Assembly: GCF_000377405.1 (NCBI RefSeq)
Contig: NZ_KB905020.1
Span: 372,001 to 436,000, forward strand
Origin: Thioalkalivibrio sp. ALE31
GTDB lineage: Bacteria > Pseudomonadota > Gammaproteobacteria > Ectothiorhodospirales > Ectothiorhodospiraceae
Reading direction: 5' to 3'
DNA: 64,000 nucleotides
The position numbers and the translations under genes were made by a program. Positions 1-8,847 of the stretch are shown piece after piece. Every line of letters begins with the position of its first letter. Within the stretch, counting starts at the first letter, position 1. The notes below the pieces were generated by a model. It ran no database searches. It worked only from the letters and a program-made list of their open reading frames with translations, and was not told the DNA's origin.

Positions 1-517
1 CCAGCCACTGCTCGGCCAGCGCCTCGGTGTTGGTATCGCCGGGTAGTTCGCCGTCCTGAACGGCCTCGTCCAATACGGAACGGAAATGGGCGGTGACGGC
101 GTCCAGGTGCCCCCGTATCGCCCGGCGCAGGGTCGGGTTGTGGGTCCCCATCTCCACGGCCAGGTTGCCGAAGGGGCAGCCGGGGAGCTGGCCGGATTCC
201 GCCTGCATGCGGGTCTCGAAGGCGTGGATCGCATGGACGAACGCCTCGATCCGGGCGTGCAGGCCGTTGGCGCCGGCGAGCCCCGGGATCAGCACCTCGC
301 GCTCGAAGTCGGCGTAGAGGGCGTCCAGCATCGCCAGGGTGAGCGCCTCCTTGCCGGGGAAGAAGTGGTACAGGCTGCCCTTGCGTACACCGGCGCGGGC
401 GCAGATCTCGGCAATCCCAACGCTGGTGTAGCTGCGTCCGACGATCAGTTCGCGGGCGGCCTTGAGCAGGTCTTCGCGGCTGTCGTGTCGGGTGTGATGG
501 GGGGTGGTTGTCTCCAT
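1..517 (-). CDS. TetR/AcrR family transcriptional repressor (3' end beyond the window)
   Basis: I read this gene from the reverse complement of the first 517 bases. It starts at ATG 517 and runs off the left edge, so the C-terminus is missing. The N-terminal 60 residues form a TetR helix-turn-helix: TSVGIAEICARAGVRKGSL, then the recognition-helix end YHFFPGKEAL. The rest is helical, as expected for a ligand-binding domain, and includes the run PGCPFGNLAVEMG seen in many TetR proteins that sense electrophiles or quinones. A palindromic operator lies just upstream, suggesting autorepression and possibly control of the divergent gene at 584. The ligand cannot be told from sequence. Confidence 0.85.
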   Translation of the reverse strand, partial: METTTPHHTRHDSREDLLKAARELIVGRSYTSVGIAEICARAGVRKGSLYHFFPGKEALTLAMLDALYADFEREVLIPGLAGANGLHARIEAFVHAIHAFETRMQAESGQLPGCPFGNLAVEMGTHNPTLRRAIRGHLDAVTAHFRSVLDEAVQDGELPGDTNTEALAEQWL

Positions 518-532
518 GTCTTTGCACACTAG

Positions 533-548
533 TTGACCGGTCGGTAAA
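533..548. promoter_or_regulatory. Probable TetR-family operator
   Basis: TTGACCGGTCGGTAAA contains the perfect 8-bp palindrome GACCGGTC (535-542). It lies 16 bp upstream of the TetR start codon and 36 bp upstream of the divergent gene at 584. The GACCGGTC core resembles operators of NemR/AcrR-type repressors. Assignment to the adjacent regulator is inferred from position. Confidence 0.55.
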
Positions 549-583
549 GTGCAAGGCAAGGCCGTTACAGAAGGTGTGAGCCC

Positions 584-1315
584 ATGTCTCGAATCCCCGA
601 AGCGTATGAAGTGAGCGATGGGGCCGGTGTCACTATCCCGGCACAATATGCCGAATCCTGGGAGGACGGTTTTGGCGTTCGCGGCTGGAAGCTGGACCTG
701 CCGGGGCGTGGCGCCGATGTGATTGCGGCTACGCCGTATACCGGCGAGCGCATTCCGACCTCGGTGTTCGTGCACGACATCGTGGATCACCACCTGTGCG
801 GCTTCGCGCTGTCCGGCTATGTCGACGAGGCGGGAGCCCTGATCCAGCTGGCGGAACGCACCGGGTCCGATCCGGTGGCGGATTTCGTGCAGATCATCGA
901 CGAGGACCTGTTGCCCGGGCTGTTCGAGAGTGACGACTGGCGCGAGTTGTTGCCCGATTCGCTGGTTGCGGAGGTGGAGGCGGCCCCGGACGCGCGTTCG
1001 GGCATGGCGCGGCTGCGCGAGCTATGGGGCGACGGGGTGCTGCGGGCACTATGGATTGCCGGGTTCGTGGAGACGGGCTGGGGGCTCGCGGCGAGAGCGC
1101 GCGAGGCCTGGGAACGCCACGGGCTGGACTACGCCCGCCGCGCCGCGACCGCGCGGGCATTGCAGCGGCTGTTCGAACGGGTGGATGCCACGGTGCTGGA
1201 TCAGGGCTGGAGCCGCGCGCGGGGCGTGTTCCGGGTCGCCCCTGCGGGGGTGGGTTTTTGCTTCGAGGAGCCTGCGGCGGGCCGCGGCGAGTATCTTCCC
1301 GTCACGGATGACTGA
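584..1315 (+). CDS. Conserved-looking hypothetical protein, 243 aa
   Basis: I do not recognise a named family. The protein is soluble and acidic, with no signal peptide or membrane segment. The N-terminal third contains the histidine/aspartate cluster VFVHDIVDHHLCGF (residues about 62-75), which could bind a metal. The middle and C-terminal parts are helical and rich in Ala, Arg and Glu. ATG 584 is preceded by a weak AAGG. It is divergent from the TetR gene across a 66-bp region carrying the operator, so it may be that regulator's target. Confidence 0.7.
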   Translation: MSRIPEAYEVSDGAGVTIPAQYAESWEDGFGVRGWKLDLPGRGADVIAATPYTGERIPTSVFVHDIVDHHLCGFALSGYVDEAGALIQLAERTGSDPVADFVQIIDEDLLPGLFESDDWRELLPDSLVAEVEAAPDARSGMARLRELWGDGVLRALWIAGFVETGWGLAARAREAWERHGLDYARRAATARALQRLFERVDATVLDQGWSRARGVFRVAPAGVGFCFEEPAAGRGEYLPVTDD

Positions 1316-1344
1316 GGGGTTGTGCGCACCCCTTCGGGGCGCGT

Positions 1345-4300
1345 TCATCTATCGGCGGCGGGGAGCTCCAGTGACGGGCGGTGCAGGTGGTAGCCCTGGG
1401 CCATGTCCACGCCCAGTTCGGCCAGCATCTCGAGGGTGGCTCCGTCTTCCACACACTCGGCGACGGTTTGTTTTTCCAGGCCCCGGGCGACATCGACCAT
1501 CGCGCGGATGAAGGCCTGGTTGTCGCGGTTGTTCGGCAGGTCGCGCACGAACATGCCGTCGATCTTGAGGATCTGCACGCCGAGGTATTTCAGGTAGGCG
1601 AAGGTGGAGAAGCCGGAGCCGAAGTCGTCCAGGCAGACCGTGCAGCCCGTGTGCTGCAGCGCCTCGATGAAGCGCTGGGCATCCTGCATCTCGGAGACCG
1701 CCGCGGTCTCGGTCAGTTCGATGATCAGCCGTCGCGGTTCGACCCCCTGCTGTTCCAGCTGCTGGGCGATGTATTGCGGCAGTCCCGGTTCGTCGAAGCT
1801 GCGCCCGGAGATGTTGATCGCGATCCCGGGGATGGCCGGGTCCCCGGCCAGTCGGCGGATGCTCTCGCGGATCACCCAGCGATCGATGTCGAGGATCTGC
1901 CCGGTCTTCTCGGCAATCGGGATGAACTGGCCGGGCATGGCGATTTCCTCCGGGGACGCCGGGTCGCGCATGCGCACCAGGGCCTCCATGTGGTGCAGGT
2001 GGCCATCGCCGACCGCGTAGATCCCCTGGTAATGCAGCTCGAAGTGTCCCTGCTCCAGCGCGGTGCCGATGCGCTGGCTCCAGGACATCCGCTCCAGCAT
2101 GTGCTCGGCGGTATTGCGGCTGCGGTCGAATACCGCCCAGGTGTTCTTGCCCAGGTCCTTCGCCTGGTACATCGCGGTGTCGGCGTGGGCCACCAGGTCC
2201 TCGACGTTGTCGCCATGCTCCGGAAAGTGGGCGATGCCGATGCTGGCGGTGAGCCGGTAGTTCTGGCCGCGGAAGCGGAACGGGATCGCCGAGATCGCGC
2301 GGCCCACGCGTTCGGCCAGTTCGATCGGCTCCTGCTCCGACTCGCGATCCACCAGGATCGCGAACTCGTCGCCGCCCAGGCGGGCAAAGATATCCTGACT
2401 GCGCACCAGCGCGGCGATCTCGCCGGCGGCGCGCACCAGCACGGTATCCCCGGCCCGGTGGCCGAAGGTGTCGTTGATGGTCTTGAACTCGTCGAGATCG
2501 AAGTACAGCAGGGCGAAGCGCCCGTTGCGCCGCCGCTCGCTGTGGATCACGTGTTCCAGGCGTTTCTGGAAGTGATGGCGGTTGTACAGGCCGGTCAGCG
2601 CGTCGTGTTCTGCGAGGTAGACCAGTTGCTGGGCGGTCTGGCGCTCGTGGGTCACGTCCTCGTACAGCCACAGTCGACCGATGGAACGCTCGTCGGTGTC
2701 GTGGACGGGGTAGGAGACCTGGGTGAGGATGCGCCCGTCGTACAGGTCGACCTCGAAGCGTTCGCTGATCTCGTGGGTATCCAGCACGTGCAGCACGTGG
2801 CGCGAGGCGTGATCCGGCCGCGCGAAGCGGTGGGTGGAATGTTCCAGTACCTCGCGCGAGGGACGACCCACCAGTTCCACCTCGCTGCCGATGGCCCACA
2901 TGCGCCGGAAGGCCGGGTTTACGTATTCCACCCGGCCCTCGCGGTCCTCGAACAGGATGCCGATGCTCATCGCCGAGAGCAGCGCGGCCATGCGCCCCTG
3001 CTCCCGCCGGGTCAGTTCCAGCAGGCGCGTTTGCTCGTCGCGCGAGGCTTCCAGTTCGGACAGGGCCTGGAGCAGGGCCTCCTCGTTGCGCTTGCGCTGG
3101 GTGATGTCGTGCGAGATCGCCACGTAGCGTGCGGTCTCGCCGCGCGGGGCGACCAGTTGCAGGGAGATCTCGACCGGTACCTCGAAGCCGTCGCGATGGC
3201 GATGGCTGGTCTCGAAGCGGAACTGGTCACGCTCGCCGCGGCGCAGCGGCTCGATCAGCTGACGAAAGCGCGGCTCGGGGTAGTCCGGCTTGATGTCATA
3301 GGGGTGGAGTTCGAGCAGTTCCTCGCGCGGGATGCCGGTCTGGTCCACCGCGCCCTGATTGACATAGATAAAGCGCAGGGTCTCGACGTCGAACAGGAAG
3401 ACCGCGTCCAGAGTCAGGTCCAGGGTCGAGCGAAAGGATTCCAGTTCGTCGGTCCGGGCCCGCAGGGTCTCGCCGGTGGTGACCAGTTCGTCGGCATCGA
3501 TGACATGCCCCTGCAAGTACTTAAGGCGCCCGCGATCGTCGAAGATCCCGGCGCCGCGCTCGAACACCCAGCGCTCCCCGCCATTGCGTCCGATCAGGCG
3601 CCACTGAATCTGGTACTGGCCGGTCCGCTGCAATCCCTCGGATACCTCGCGCCAGACCCGGTCGCGGTCTTCAGGGTGCACCAGATCGTTGAAGCTGAGG
3701 CGTTCGGCGAAGAACCTTTCGCGCGAGTAGCCGGTGAGCTCCTCCAGGGCGCCCTCGGCGTTGATCACGTCCCAGTTCGGGTTGTTGCGGCAGCGATAGA
3801 CGAAGCCGTCGATGGTGTCGAGTACCCGCAGCAGGTCGTCGCCCTGCTGGGTGCCCAGCGAGCGGGTCAGGGTCATCATCCCGATGACGGCGAGGAGGGC
3901 GGCGAACGTGCGCAGCAGTTGCACCGGTAGTCCGCTTGCCTCCAGGAAGTCGGCATGGGTCGGCAGCCACTCGGGCAGAGCCGGGTCGACAGTGCCCGGA
4001 AACGGCGTGATCAGCGCGTAGCCGAGGAAGGCCAGGGCGAGGACGGCCAGGGCCGGGTACTGGCTGGCATGATCGTCGGCGTCGGGGGTGCGCAGGAGGG
4101 GCCCCCGCAGCAGAAGCAAGAACGCCAGGCCGGACAGTACAGCCCCCGGAAGGCCGACCAGGTAGCGCCCGCCGTTGGCCAGCCCGCGCGCCGGGTCCTC
4201 GGCCATACCGACGAGCAGGAGCACCGCGACCGCGATCAGCGGATAAAGCCACAGGGCGTCGAGGCGCAGGCGCGATGAACTCGCGAGCAGGGCGCGGCGC

Positions 4301-4566
4301 CCGAACTCCAGAAGCGGCAGGTAGGACAACAGTTGCCAGGTGGCATTGAGCCATGGGTCGCGCGCCGCCGGATAGTGCAAGCCCGCGGCCTGGAGGAATT
4401 CGTAGGCGCCGTGGATCAGGCCGAACAGACCCAGCAGCCAGAAATGCCGGGCGAACGGCAGGGTTCCGTCCCCGCGGGGCAGGACGAGAGCGACTACGCC
4501 AAGCGAGAAGAAGGCCAGGCCATAGACCAGGTATAGGACGGTGAATCCGGCGAGCGAGAGATCCAT
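1345..4566 (-). CDS. Membrane-anchored PAS-PAS-PAS-GGDEF-EAL c-di-GMP protein, 1073 aa
   Basis: The first ~240 residues hold about seven hydrophobic segments (a MASE-like sensor). Three PAS-type modules follow (about 245-365, 370-490 and 510-635), one ending in the PAC-like ISHDITQRKR. Then come a GGDEF domain (motif RLGGDEFAILV at about residue 730) and an EAL domain (MEALVRM at about 860, later DDFGSGFSTFAYLKYLG and LKIDGMFV). The GGDEF signature and the EAL metal-binding motifs are intact, so it may both make and degrade cyclic di-GMP; such hybrids usually favour one activity. Start ATG 4566. It is transcribed alone on the minus strand. The signal sensed by the membrane part is unknown. 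Confidence 0.93.
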   Translation of the reverse strand: MDLSLAGFTVLYLVYGLAFFSLGVVALVLPRGDGTLPFARHFWLLGLFGLIHGAYEFLQAAGLHYPAARDPWLNATWQLLSYLPLLEFGRRALLASSSRLRLDALWLYPLIAVAVLLLVGMAEDPARGLANGGRYLVGLPGAVLSGLAFLLLLRGPLLRTPDADDHASQYPALAVLALAFLGYALITPFPGTVDPALPEWLPTHADFLEASGLPVQLLRTFAALLAVIGMMTLTRSLGTQQGDDLLRVLDTIDGFVYRCRNNPNWDVINAEGALEELTGYSRERFFAERLSFNDLVHPEDRDRVWREVSEGLQRTGQYQIQWRLIGRNGGERWVFERGAGIFDDRGRLKYLQGHVIDADELVTTGETLRARTDELESFRSTLDLTLDAVFLFDVETLRFIYVNQGAVDQTGIPREELLELHPYDIKPDYPEPRFRQLIEPLRRGERDQFRFETSHRHRDGFEVPVEISLQLVAPRGETARYVAISHDITQRKRNEEALLQALSELEASRDEQTRLLELTRREQGRMAALLSAMSIGILFEDREGRVEYVNPAFRRMWAIGSEVELVGRPSREVLEHSTHRFARPDHASRHVLHVLDTHEISERFEVDLYDGRILTQVSYPVHDTDERSIGRLWLYEDVTHERQTAQQLVYLAEHDALTGLYNRHHFQKRLEHVIHSERRRNGRFALLYFDLDEFKTINDTFGHRAGDTVLVRAAGEIAALVRSQDIFARLGGDEFAILVDRESEQEPIELAERVGRAISAIPFRFRGQNYRLTASIGIAHFPEHGDNVEDLVAHADTAMYQAKDLGKNTWAVFDRSRNTAEHMLERMSWSQRIGTALEQGHFELHYQGIYAVGDGHLHHMEALVRMRDPASPEEIAMPGQFIPIAEKTGQILDIDRWVIRESIRRLAGDPAIPGIAINISGRSFDEPGLPQYIAQQLEQQGVEPRRLIIELTETAAVSEMQDAQRFIEALQHTGCTVCLDDFGSGFSTFAYLKYLGVQILKIDGMFVRDLPNNRDNQAFIRAMVDVARGLEKQTVAECVEDGATLEMLAELGVDMAQGYHLHRPSLELPAADR

Positions 4567-4761
4567 CAGTGGCAGCCGCTCGCATTGGAGGGTGCCTTAC
4601 CGGCGGGGATGCGGGTCAGCCGGGTCAATGGGTCGGACACGCAGTTTCCTTTCGGCCATAGGGCGGAGCCCGCCGGAGCCGGTCTACGAAATCAGGTGTC
4701 TAGCTTGCGGGGTTGTGTGGCGGGGATGCAAGCCATGGCCGGGGAGGGACATGAGAGGGAG

Positions 4762-4789
4762 TATCCGGCCCGCGGGCGCGGACCGGATA
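4762..4789 (-). terminator. Candidate terminator hairpin after the HiPIP gene
   Basis: TATCCGG and CCGGATA flank a GC-rich centre, giving a stem of about 13 bp with one G-U pair when read on the minus strand. It lies just 3' of the HiPIP stop. There is no long T tract (CTCCCTCTC follows), so an intrinsic terminator is only likely. Confidence 0.4.
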
Positions 4790-4801
4790 TGCGGGCCGGG
4801 A

Positions 4802-5116
4802 TCAGGCTCCGACGTATTCGTCGCACCAGCCGTCGGCGTTCACTTGAACGCCCTGGAAGTCGGCGTGGAAGCACTGACCCCACTGGTCATCACCTCCGCC
4901 CCAGAAGGCGCAGTTCTTGCACTTCTCGCCTTCGGAGTAGTCCGCGTGGTCGGCGTCGGCCGCATCGTTCACGTAGTTGTGGGCGTGGCCGTCTTCGGCT
5001 TTCGTATCGGCCTTGGCCGAGGAGATGCCCACCATGCTGACGACCGGGATGGCCGCCACGGCAGCGGATGCCTGGCGCAGGAACTTACGACGGTTCGCAT
5101 TCGGTTGATCGGACAT
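4802..5116 (-). CDS. High-potential iron-sulfur protein (HiPIP)
   Basis: This 104-aa precursor has a Tat signal peptide ([19 protein letters not shown], ending near SSAKA), so the protein is folded before export to the periplasm. The mature part has the HiPIP cysteine pattern CKNCAFW, CFHADF and WCDEYVGA, whose four Cys hold one [4Fe-4S] cluster. HiPIPs carry electrons between the cytochrome bc1 complex and terminal acceptors in many purple and sulfur-oxidising bacteria. I chose ATG 5116 because GGAGG lies just upstream and the Tat motif then sits at the N-terminus; an in-frame upstream ATG would bury it. Confidence 0.95.
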   Translation of the reverse strand: MSDQPNANRRKFLRQASAAVAAIPVVSMVGISSAKADTKAEDGHAHNYVNDAADADHADYSEGEKCKNCAFWGGGDDQWGQCFHADFQGVQVNADGWCDEYVGA

Positions 5117-5410
5117 GAGGTCCTCCGTTTGCTTTCTGAATGGATGGTTCTTCTTGTTGCCAGTTGGAGCGAACGACGCACGCTGGATACGTGCGGGCTC
5201 AACCCCTTCGAGCCCTCGGGCCCTTGAGGGTTCCCTCGATTTTTGCGGGGATCCCCGAAGCCTTCCGGCGATCGTGGTTCGGCAGAGGGGATGCACCGGG
5301 GCCGGGAAAAATTCCATGTCGAGCGCCGGGTCCTGCCTGATGTGATGAAGATCGCGTCAGGCTGGTCTACCATTAGAGTTTTCTTATTCATTCGAATCAG
5401 GAGGTGCCCG

Positions 5411-5953
5411 ATGCAGTACCGTAAGACGATGGTGATGTTCGCCCTGGGGGCGCTGGCGGCCATGCCGGTGGCCCAGGCCAGCGCGGTGGATCGCGGCATG
5501 GAGCCCAGCGTGGCACTGCTGGGCGGTGTGGTCTCGCCGGACCTGTCGGATGCCAGCAGCGATGGTGCCTACGGGGTCGAGATCGGCGCCAACTGTCAGT
5601 TGTTCCAGCCGGCCACCGGCGTGCTGCGCCATCATCTGAGCGTGAGCCGTTACAGCGACGACCCGCTCAAGATGACCAGCGCCGAGGTGAACAGCCACTG
5701 GATGTTCGAGCCGAACGAACGGCTGTCGCTGGGCTTTGGTCCCGGCATCGGCTACGTGCGGGCCAAGCTGGATGACGACCGCAATGGCCTGTGGGCGGCC
5801 CAGCTGGGTGGCAGCCTGAAGTACCAGCTGGACCGGCAGTGGTTTCTGGGGCTGGAGGCGCGTTACCAGTTCACCGAGAGTGACCGCTTCGACGGCCGTC
5901 GCGCCGATGCCGACAACATGCGCGTGATGGGCAAGGTGGGCATGCAGTTCTGA
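5411..5953 (+). CDS. Outer-membrane beta-barrel protein (OmpA/OmpW-like fold), 180 aa
   Basis: The signal peptide is MQYRKTMVMFALGALAAM, with a likely cut after AQASA. The mature protein alternates amphipathic strands (LSLGFGPGIGYVRA, WFLGLEARYQFTESDRF) and ends in Phe (KVGMQF), the usual C-terminal signature of outer-membrane barrels. Its size fits an eight-stranded barrel. AGGAGG precedes ATG 5411. The 294-bp region shared with the divergent HiPIP gene presumably holds both promoters; I saw no convincing motif there. Specific function unknown. Confidence 0.8.
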   Translation: MQYRKTMVMFALGALAAMPVAQASAVDRGMEPSVALLGGVVSPDLSDASSDGAYGVEIGANCQLFQPATGVLRHHLSVSRYSDDPLKMTSAEVNSHWMFEPNERLSLGFGPGIGYVRAKLDDDRNGLWAAQLGGSLKYQLDRQWFLGLEARYQFTESDRFDGRRADADNMRVMGKVGMQF

Positions 5954-6041
5954 TCCGGCGGGTTGCCCGGCGTCCGGGGCCTTGCCGGCCCCCGGGCGCC
6001 GGGCGACGATAGGGCGACGTTGACACAGCAGGGCGTTGCCC

Positions 6042-8801
6042 ATGACCGATACCCCCGACCCTACCGATCCGGGTGACAACCGGGAGACCCCCGCCTGGCA
6101 CAGCCGGTCCGCGGATGATGCGCTGGAGCACTGGGGCTCCGCCCGCGAGGGGCTGTCGGCGGTTGTGGCCGAGGAACGTCTGGCGCACTTTGGCCCCAAT
6201 CAGTTGCGTCCGCCGGAGCGGGCGGGCGTAGTCCGGCGCTTCCTGCGCCATTTTCACAACGTACTGATCTACATCCTGCTGGTCGCGGCGCTGGGGACGG
6301 CGCTGCTGGGGCACTGGGTGGATACCGGCGTGATCCTGGCCGTGGTCCTGATCAATACGCTGATCGGGTTCGTCCAGGAGGGCAAGGCGGAGAAGGCCCT
6401 GGATGCCATCCGTCGCATGCTGTCCCCGCGCGCGGTGGTAACGCGCGCTGGCGAGCGTCGTGAGATCCCGGCCGAGGAGCTGGTGCCCGGCGATATCGTG
6501 CACCTGCAGGCCGGTGACCGGGTGCCCGCCGACCTGCGGCTGTTCGAGACCAAGAACCTGCGCCTGGAAGAGGCGGTCCTGACCGGCGAGTCGGTGGCGG
6601 TCGAGAAGGATACCGCCACGGTGGAACGGGAGGCCGACCTTGGGGACCGGCGCGGCATGGCCTTCTCCGGGACGCTGGTGGCCTTTGGCCGCGGTGCGGG
6701 CGTTGTCGTGGCCACGGGCGAGCATACCGAGATCGGGCGCATCTCCACCATGCTCGGCGAGGTCGAGGGGCTGGAGACGCCGCTGGTCCGGCAGATGGAA
6801 CAGTTCGGCCGCTGGCTGGCCGCGGTGATCGTGGTGATCGCGGCGGCAACCTTCGCCTTCGGCTACTGGGTGCGGAGCTATCCGCTGGACGAGATGTTCC
6901 TCGCGGCGGCGAGCCTGGCGGTGTCCACCATCCCCGAGGGCCTGCCCGCCATCATGACCATCGCGCTGGCCATCGGGGTGCAGAAGATGGCGCGGCGCAA
7001 TGCGATCATCCGGCGCCTGCCGGCGGTGGAGACCCTGGGGTCGGTCTCGGCCATCTGCTCCGACAAGACCGGCACGCTCACCCGCAACGAGATGACGGCG
7101 CAGACCCTGCGCACGGCCAGCCGCGAGATCCTCGTCAGCGGCGTGGGCTACGCGCCGCAGGGGCAGTTCTCCGAGGACGAGCGGGATATGGACCCGGACG
7201 AGGACCCGCTGTTGCGCGAGGTGCTGCGGGCGGGGCTGCTGTGTAATGACGCCCGGCTCTATCAGAAGGATGGCGACTGGGTGATGGAGGGCGACCCGAC
7301 CGAGGGCGCCCTGATTACCCTGGCGCAAAAGGCCGGGCTGGACCCGCGCCTGGAAGGCGAACGCCTGCCGCGCACCGACGTGATCCCGTTCGAGTCGGAT
7401 CATCGCTACATGGCGACCCTGCACCACGACCACGACGGTCACGCCCGCATCTACCTGAAGGGGGCGCCCGAGCGCGTGCTGGAGCTTTGCAGCGAGCAGC
7501 AGGTCGATGGCGAGAGCCGCGAGGCGCTGGATGGCGAGCGCTGGCACGCCGTCATGGAGGCCGTGGCGGCCCGCGGTCAGCGCCTGCTGGCCGTGGCCGT
7601 GCGCGACACCGAACCCGATCACGGCGAGCTGCGTTTCGATGATGTCGAGGCCGGTGGTTTTACCCTGCTTGCCCTGCTGGGGATCATCGACCCGCCACGC
7701 GACGAGGCGATCCGCGCGGTGGCCGAGTGCCGCGCGGCCGGAATCGACGTCAAGATGATCACCGGCGACCACCTGGCGACCGCCCGGGCGATCGGCGAGC
7801 AGCTGGGCCTGGGCCGCGATGCCGAGGCGCGGGCCGGTCACGAGCTGGATGCCCTGGACGAGGCGGCGCTGGCCGAAACCGCGGAGCGTACGGACGTCTT
7901 TGCGCGGACCTCGCCGGAACACAAGCTGCGGCTGGTGCGTGCCCTGCAGCAGGGCGGGCGTATCGTGGCGATGACCGGCGACGGGGTGAATGATGCCCCG
8001 GCGCTGAAGCGGGCGGATGTCGGCGTGGCCATGGGGGGCAAGGGGACCGAGGCGGCCAAGGAGGCCTCCGAGATGGTCCTGGCGGACGACAATTTCGCCT
8101 CCATCGCGCATGCGGTGGAGGAGGGCCGGACGGTCTACGACAACATCCGCAAGGCCATCCTGCATATGCTGCCGACCAATGCCGGGCAGTCGCTGACCAT
8201 CATGATGGCGATCCTGATGGGGCTGGCGTTGCCGCTCACCCCGGTGCAGGTGCTGTGGGTCAACATGGTGACCTCGGTGACCCTGGCCATGGCGCTGGCC
8301 TTCGAGAAGGCCGAGCCGGGTGTTATGCAGCGCCCGCCACGGGCGCCGGACACGCCCCTGTTGTCCGGGTTCCTGCTCTGGCGCATCCCGTTCGTGGCGT
8401 TGCTGCTGTGGGCCGGGACCTTCGGGCATTTCGTCTACATGGAGACCCTGGCCGGGGTGGCCGACGAGGTCGCGCGTACCGTGGCGATCAATACCCTGGT
8501 GTCCGGGCAGGCCTTTTACCTGCTGAATCTGCGTCTGATCCATCAACCGGTGCTGCCGGGCGGCGAGCTGTTCCGCTCGCGCGCGATGTGGCTGGCGATC
8601 GGGGTCCTGGTGCTGCTGCAGCTGGCGTTCACCTACGTGCCCGTAATGCACACCCTGTTCGGGACCACCGCCATCGGCGCGGACGACTGGGCGCGCATCC
8701 TGGCCTTTGGCCTGGCGGTGTTCGTGATCGTGGAACTGGAAAAGCTGGTGGTGCGCCAGGTGCTGGCACGCCGGCGCGGGGTGTTGCCGCGCGCCGTCTG
8801 A
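6042..8801 (+). CDS. Type II (Ca2+/cation) P-type ATPase, 919 aa
   Basis: An integral-membrane cation pump with all family landmarks: the N-terminal cation-ATPase region, the actuator motif LTGESVAVEK, the membrane motif IPEGLPAIMTIALAIG, the phosphorylation site CSDKTGTLTRNEM, and the hinge TGDGVNDAPALKRADVGVAMG cut here as GDGVNDAPALKRADVG. The C-terminus has a six-helix block. PEGLP in M4 and the overall layout match SERCA/PMR1-like bacterial Ca2+ or Mn2+ pumps rather than heavy-metal P1B pumps, which would carry CPx. I prefer ATG 6042 over an in-frame TTG six bases upstream. The exact ion is inferred. Confidence 0.93.
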   Translation: MTDTPDPTDPGDNRETPAWHSRSADDALEHWGSAREGLSAVVAEERLAHFGPNQLRPPERAGVVRRFLRHFHNVLIYILLVAALGTALLGHWVDTGVILAVVLINTLIGFVQEGKAEKALDAIRRMLSPRAVVTRAGERREIPAEELVPGDIVHLQAGDRVPADLRLFETKNLRLEEAVLTGESVAVEKDTATVEREADLGDRRGMAFSGTLVAFGRGAGVVVATGEHTEIGRISTMLGEVEGLETPLVRQMEQFGRWLAAVIVVIAAATFAFGYWVRSYPLDEMFLAAASLAVSTIPEGLPAIMTIALAIGVQKMARRNAIIRRLPAVETLGSVSAICSDKTGTLTRNEMTAQTLRTASREILVSGVGYAPQGQFSEDERDMDPDEDPLLREVLRAGLLCNDARLYQKDGDWVMEGDPTEGALITLAQKAGLDPRLEGERLPRTDVIPFESDHRYMATLHHDHDGHARIYLKGAPERVLELCSEQQVDGESREALDGERWHAVMEAVAARGQRLLAVAVRDTEPDHGELRFDDVEAGGFTLLALLGIIDPPRDEAIRAVAECRAAGIDVKMITGDHLATARAIGEQLGLGRDAEARAGHELDALDEAALAETAERTDVFARTSPEHKLRLVRALQQGGRIVAMTGDGVNDAPALKRADVGVAMGGKGTEAAKEASEMVLADDNFASIAHAVEEGRTVYDNIRKAILHMLPTNAGQSLTIMMAILMGLALPLTPVQVLWVNMVTSVTLAMALAFEKAEPGVMQRPPRAPDTPLLSGFLLWRIPFVALLLWAGTFGHFVYMETLAGVADEVARTVAINTLVSGQAFYLLNLRLIHQPVLPGGELFRSRAMWLAIGVLVLLQLAFTYVPVMHTLFGTTAIGADDWARILAFGLAVFVIVELEKLVVRQVLARRRGVLPRAV

Positions 8802-8847
8802 CCGAACGCGCGCGGGTCGGGCAGAGCGCGTTTCCCGGAGCCCCGGC

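Noticed and set aside
1316-1345. Bidirectional terminator between the 584 gene and the GGDEF-EAL gene
   Set aside because: CCCC-TTC-GGGG forms a short hairpin but lacks a T run on either side.
1381-3930. Long plus-strand ORF of 849 codons antisense to the PAS-GGDEF-EAL gene
   Set aside because: It mirrors the coding strand in a GC-rich gene. Its translation has no domain, while the opposite strand has intact PAS, GGDEF and EAL motifs.
4567-4801. c-di-GMP riboswitch upstream of the GGDEF-EAL gene
   Set aside because: The leader is GC-rich and can fold, but I could not find the conserved core of either known c-di-GMP riboswitch class.
5871-8651. Minus-strand ORF of 926 codons over the P-type ATPase
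   Set aside because: His/Gln/Gly-rich antisense translation with no family features. The plus strand encodes all P-type ATPase motifs.
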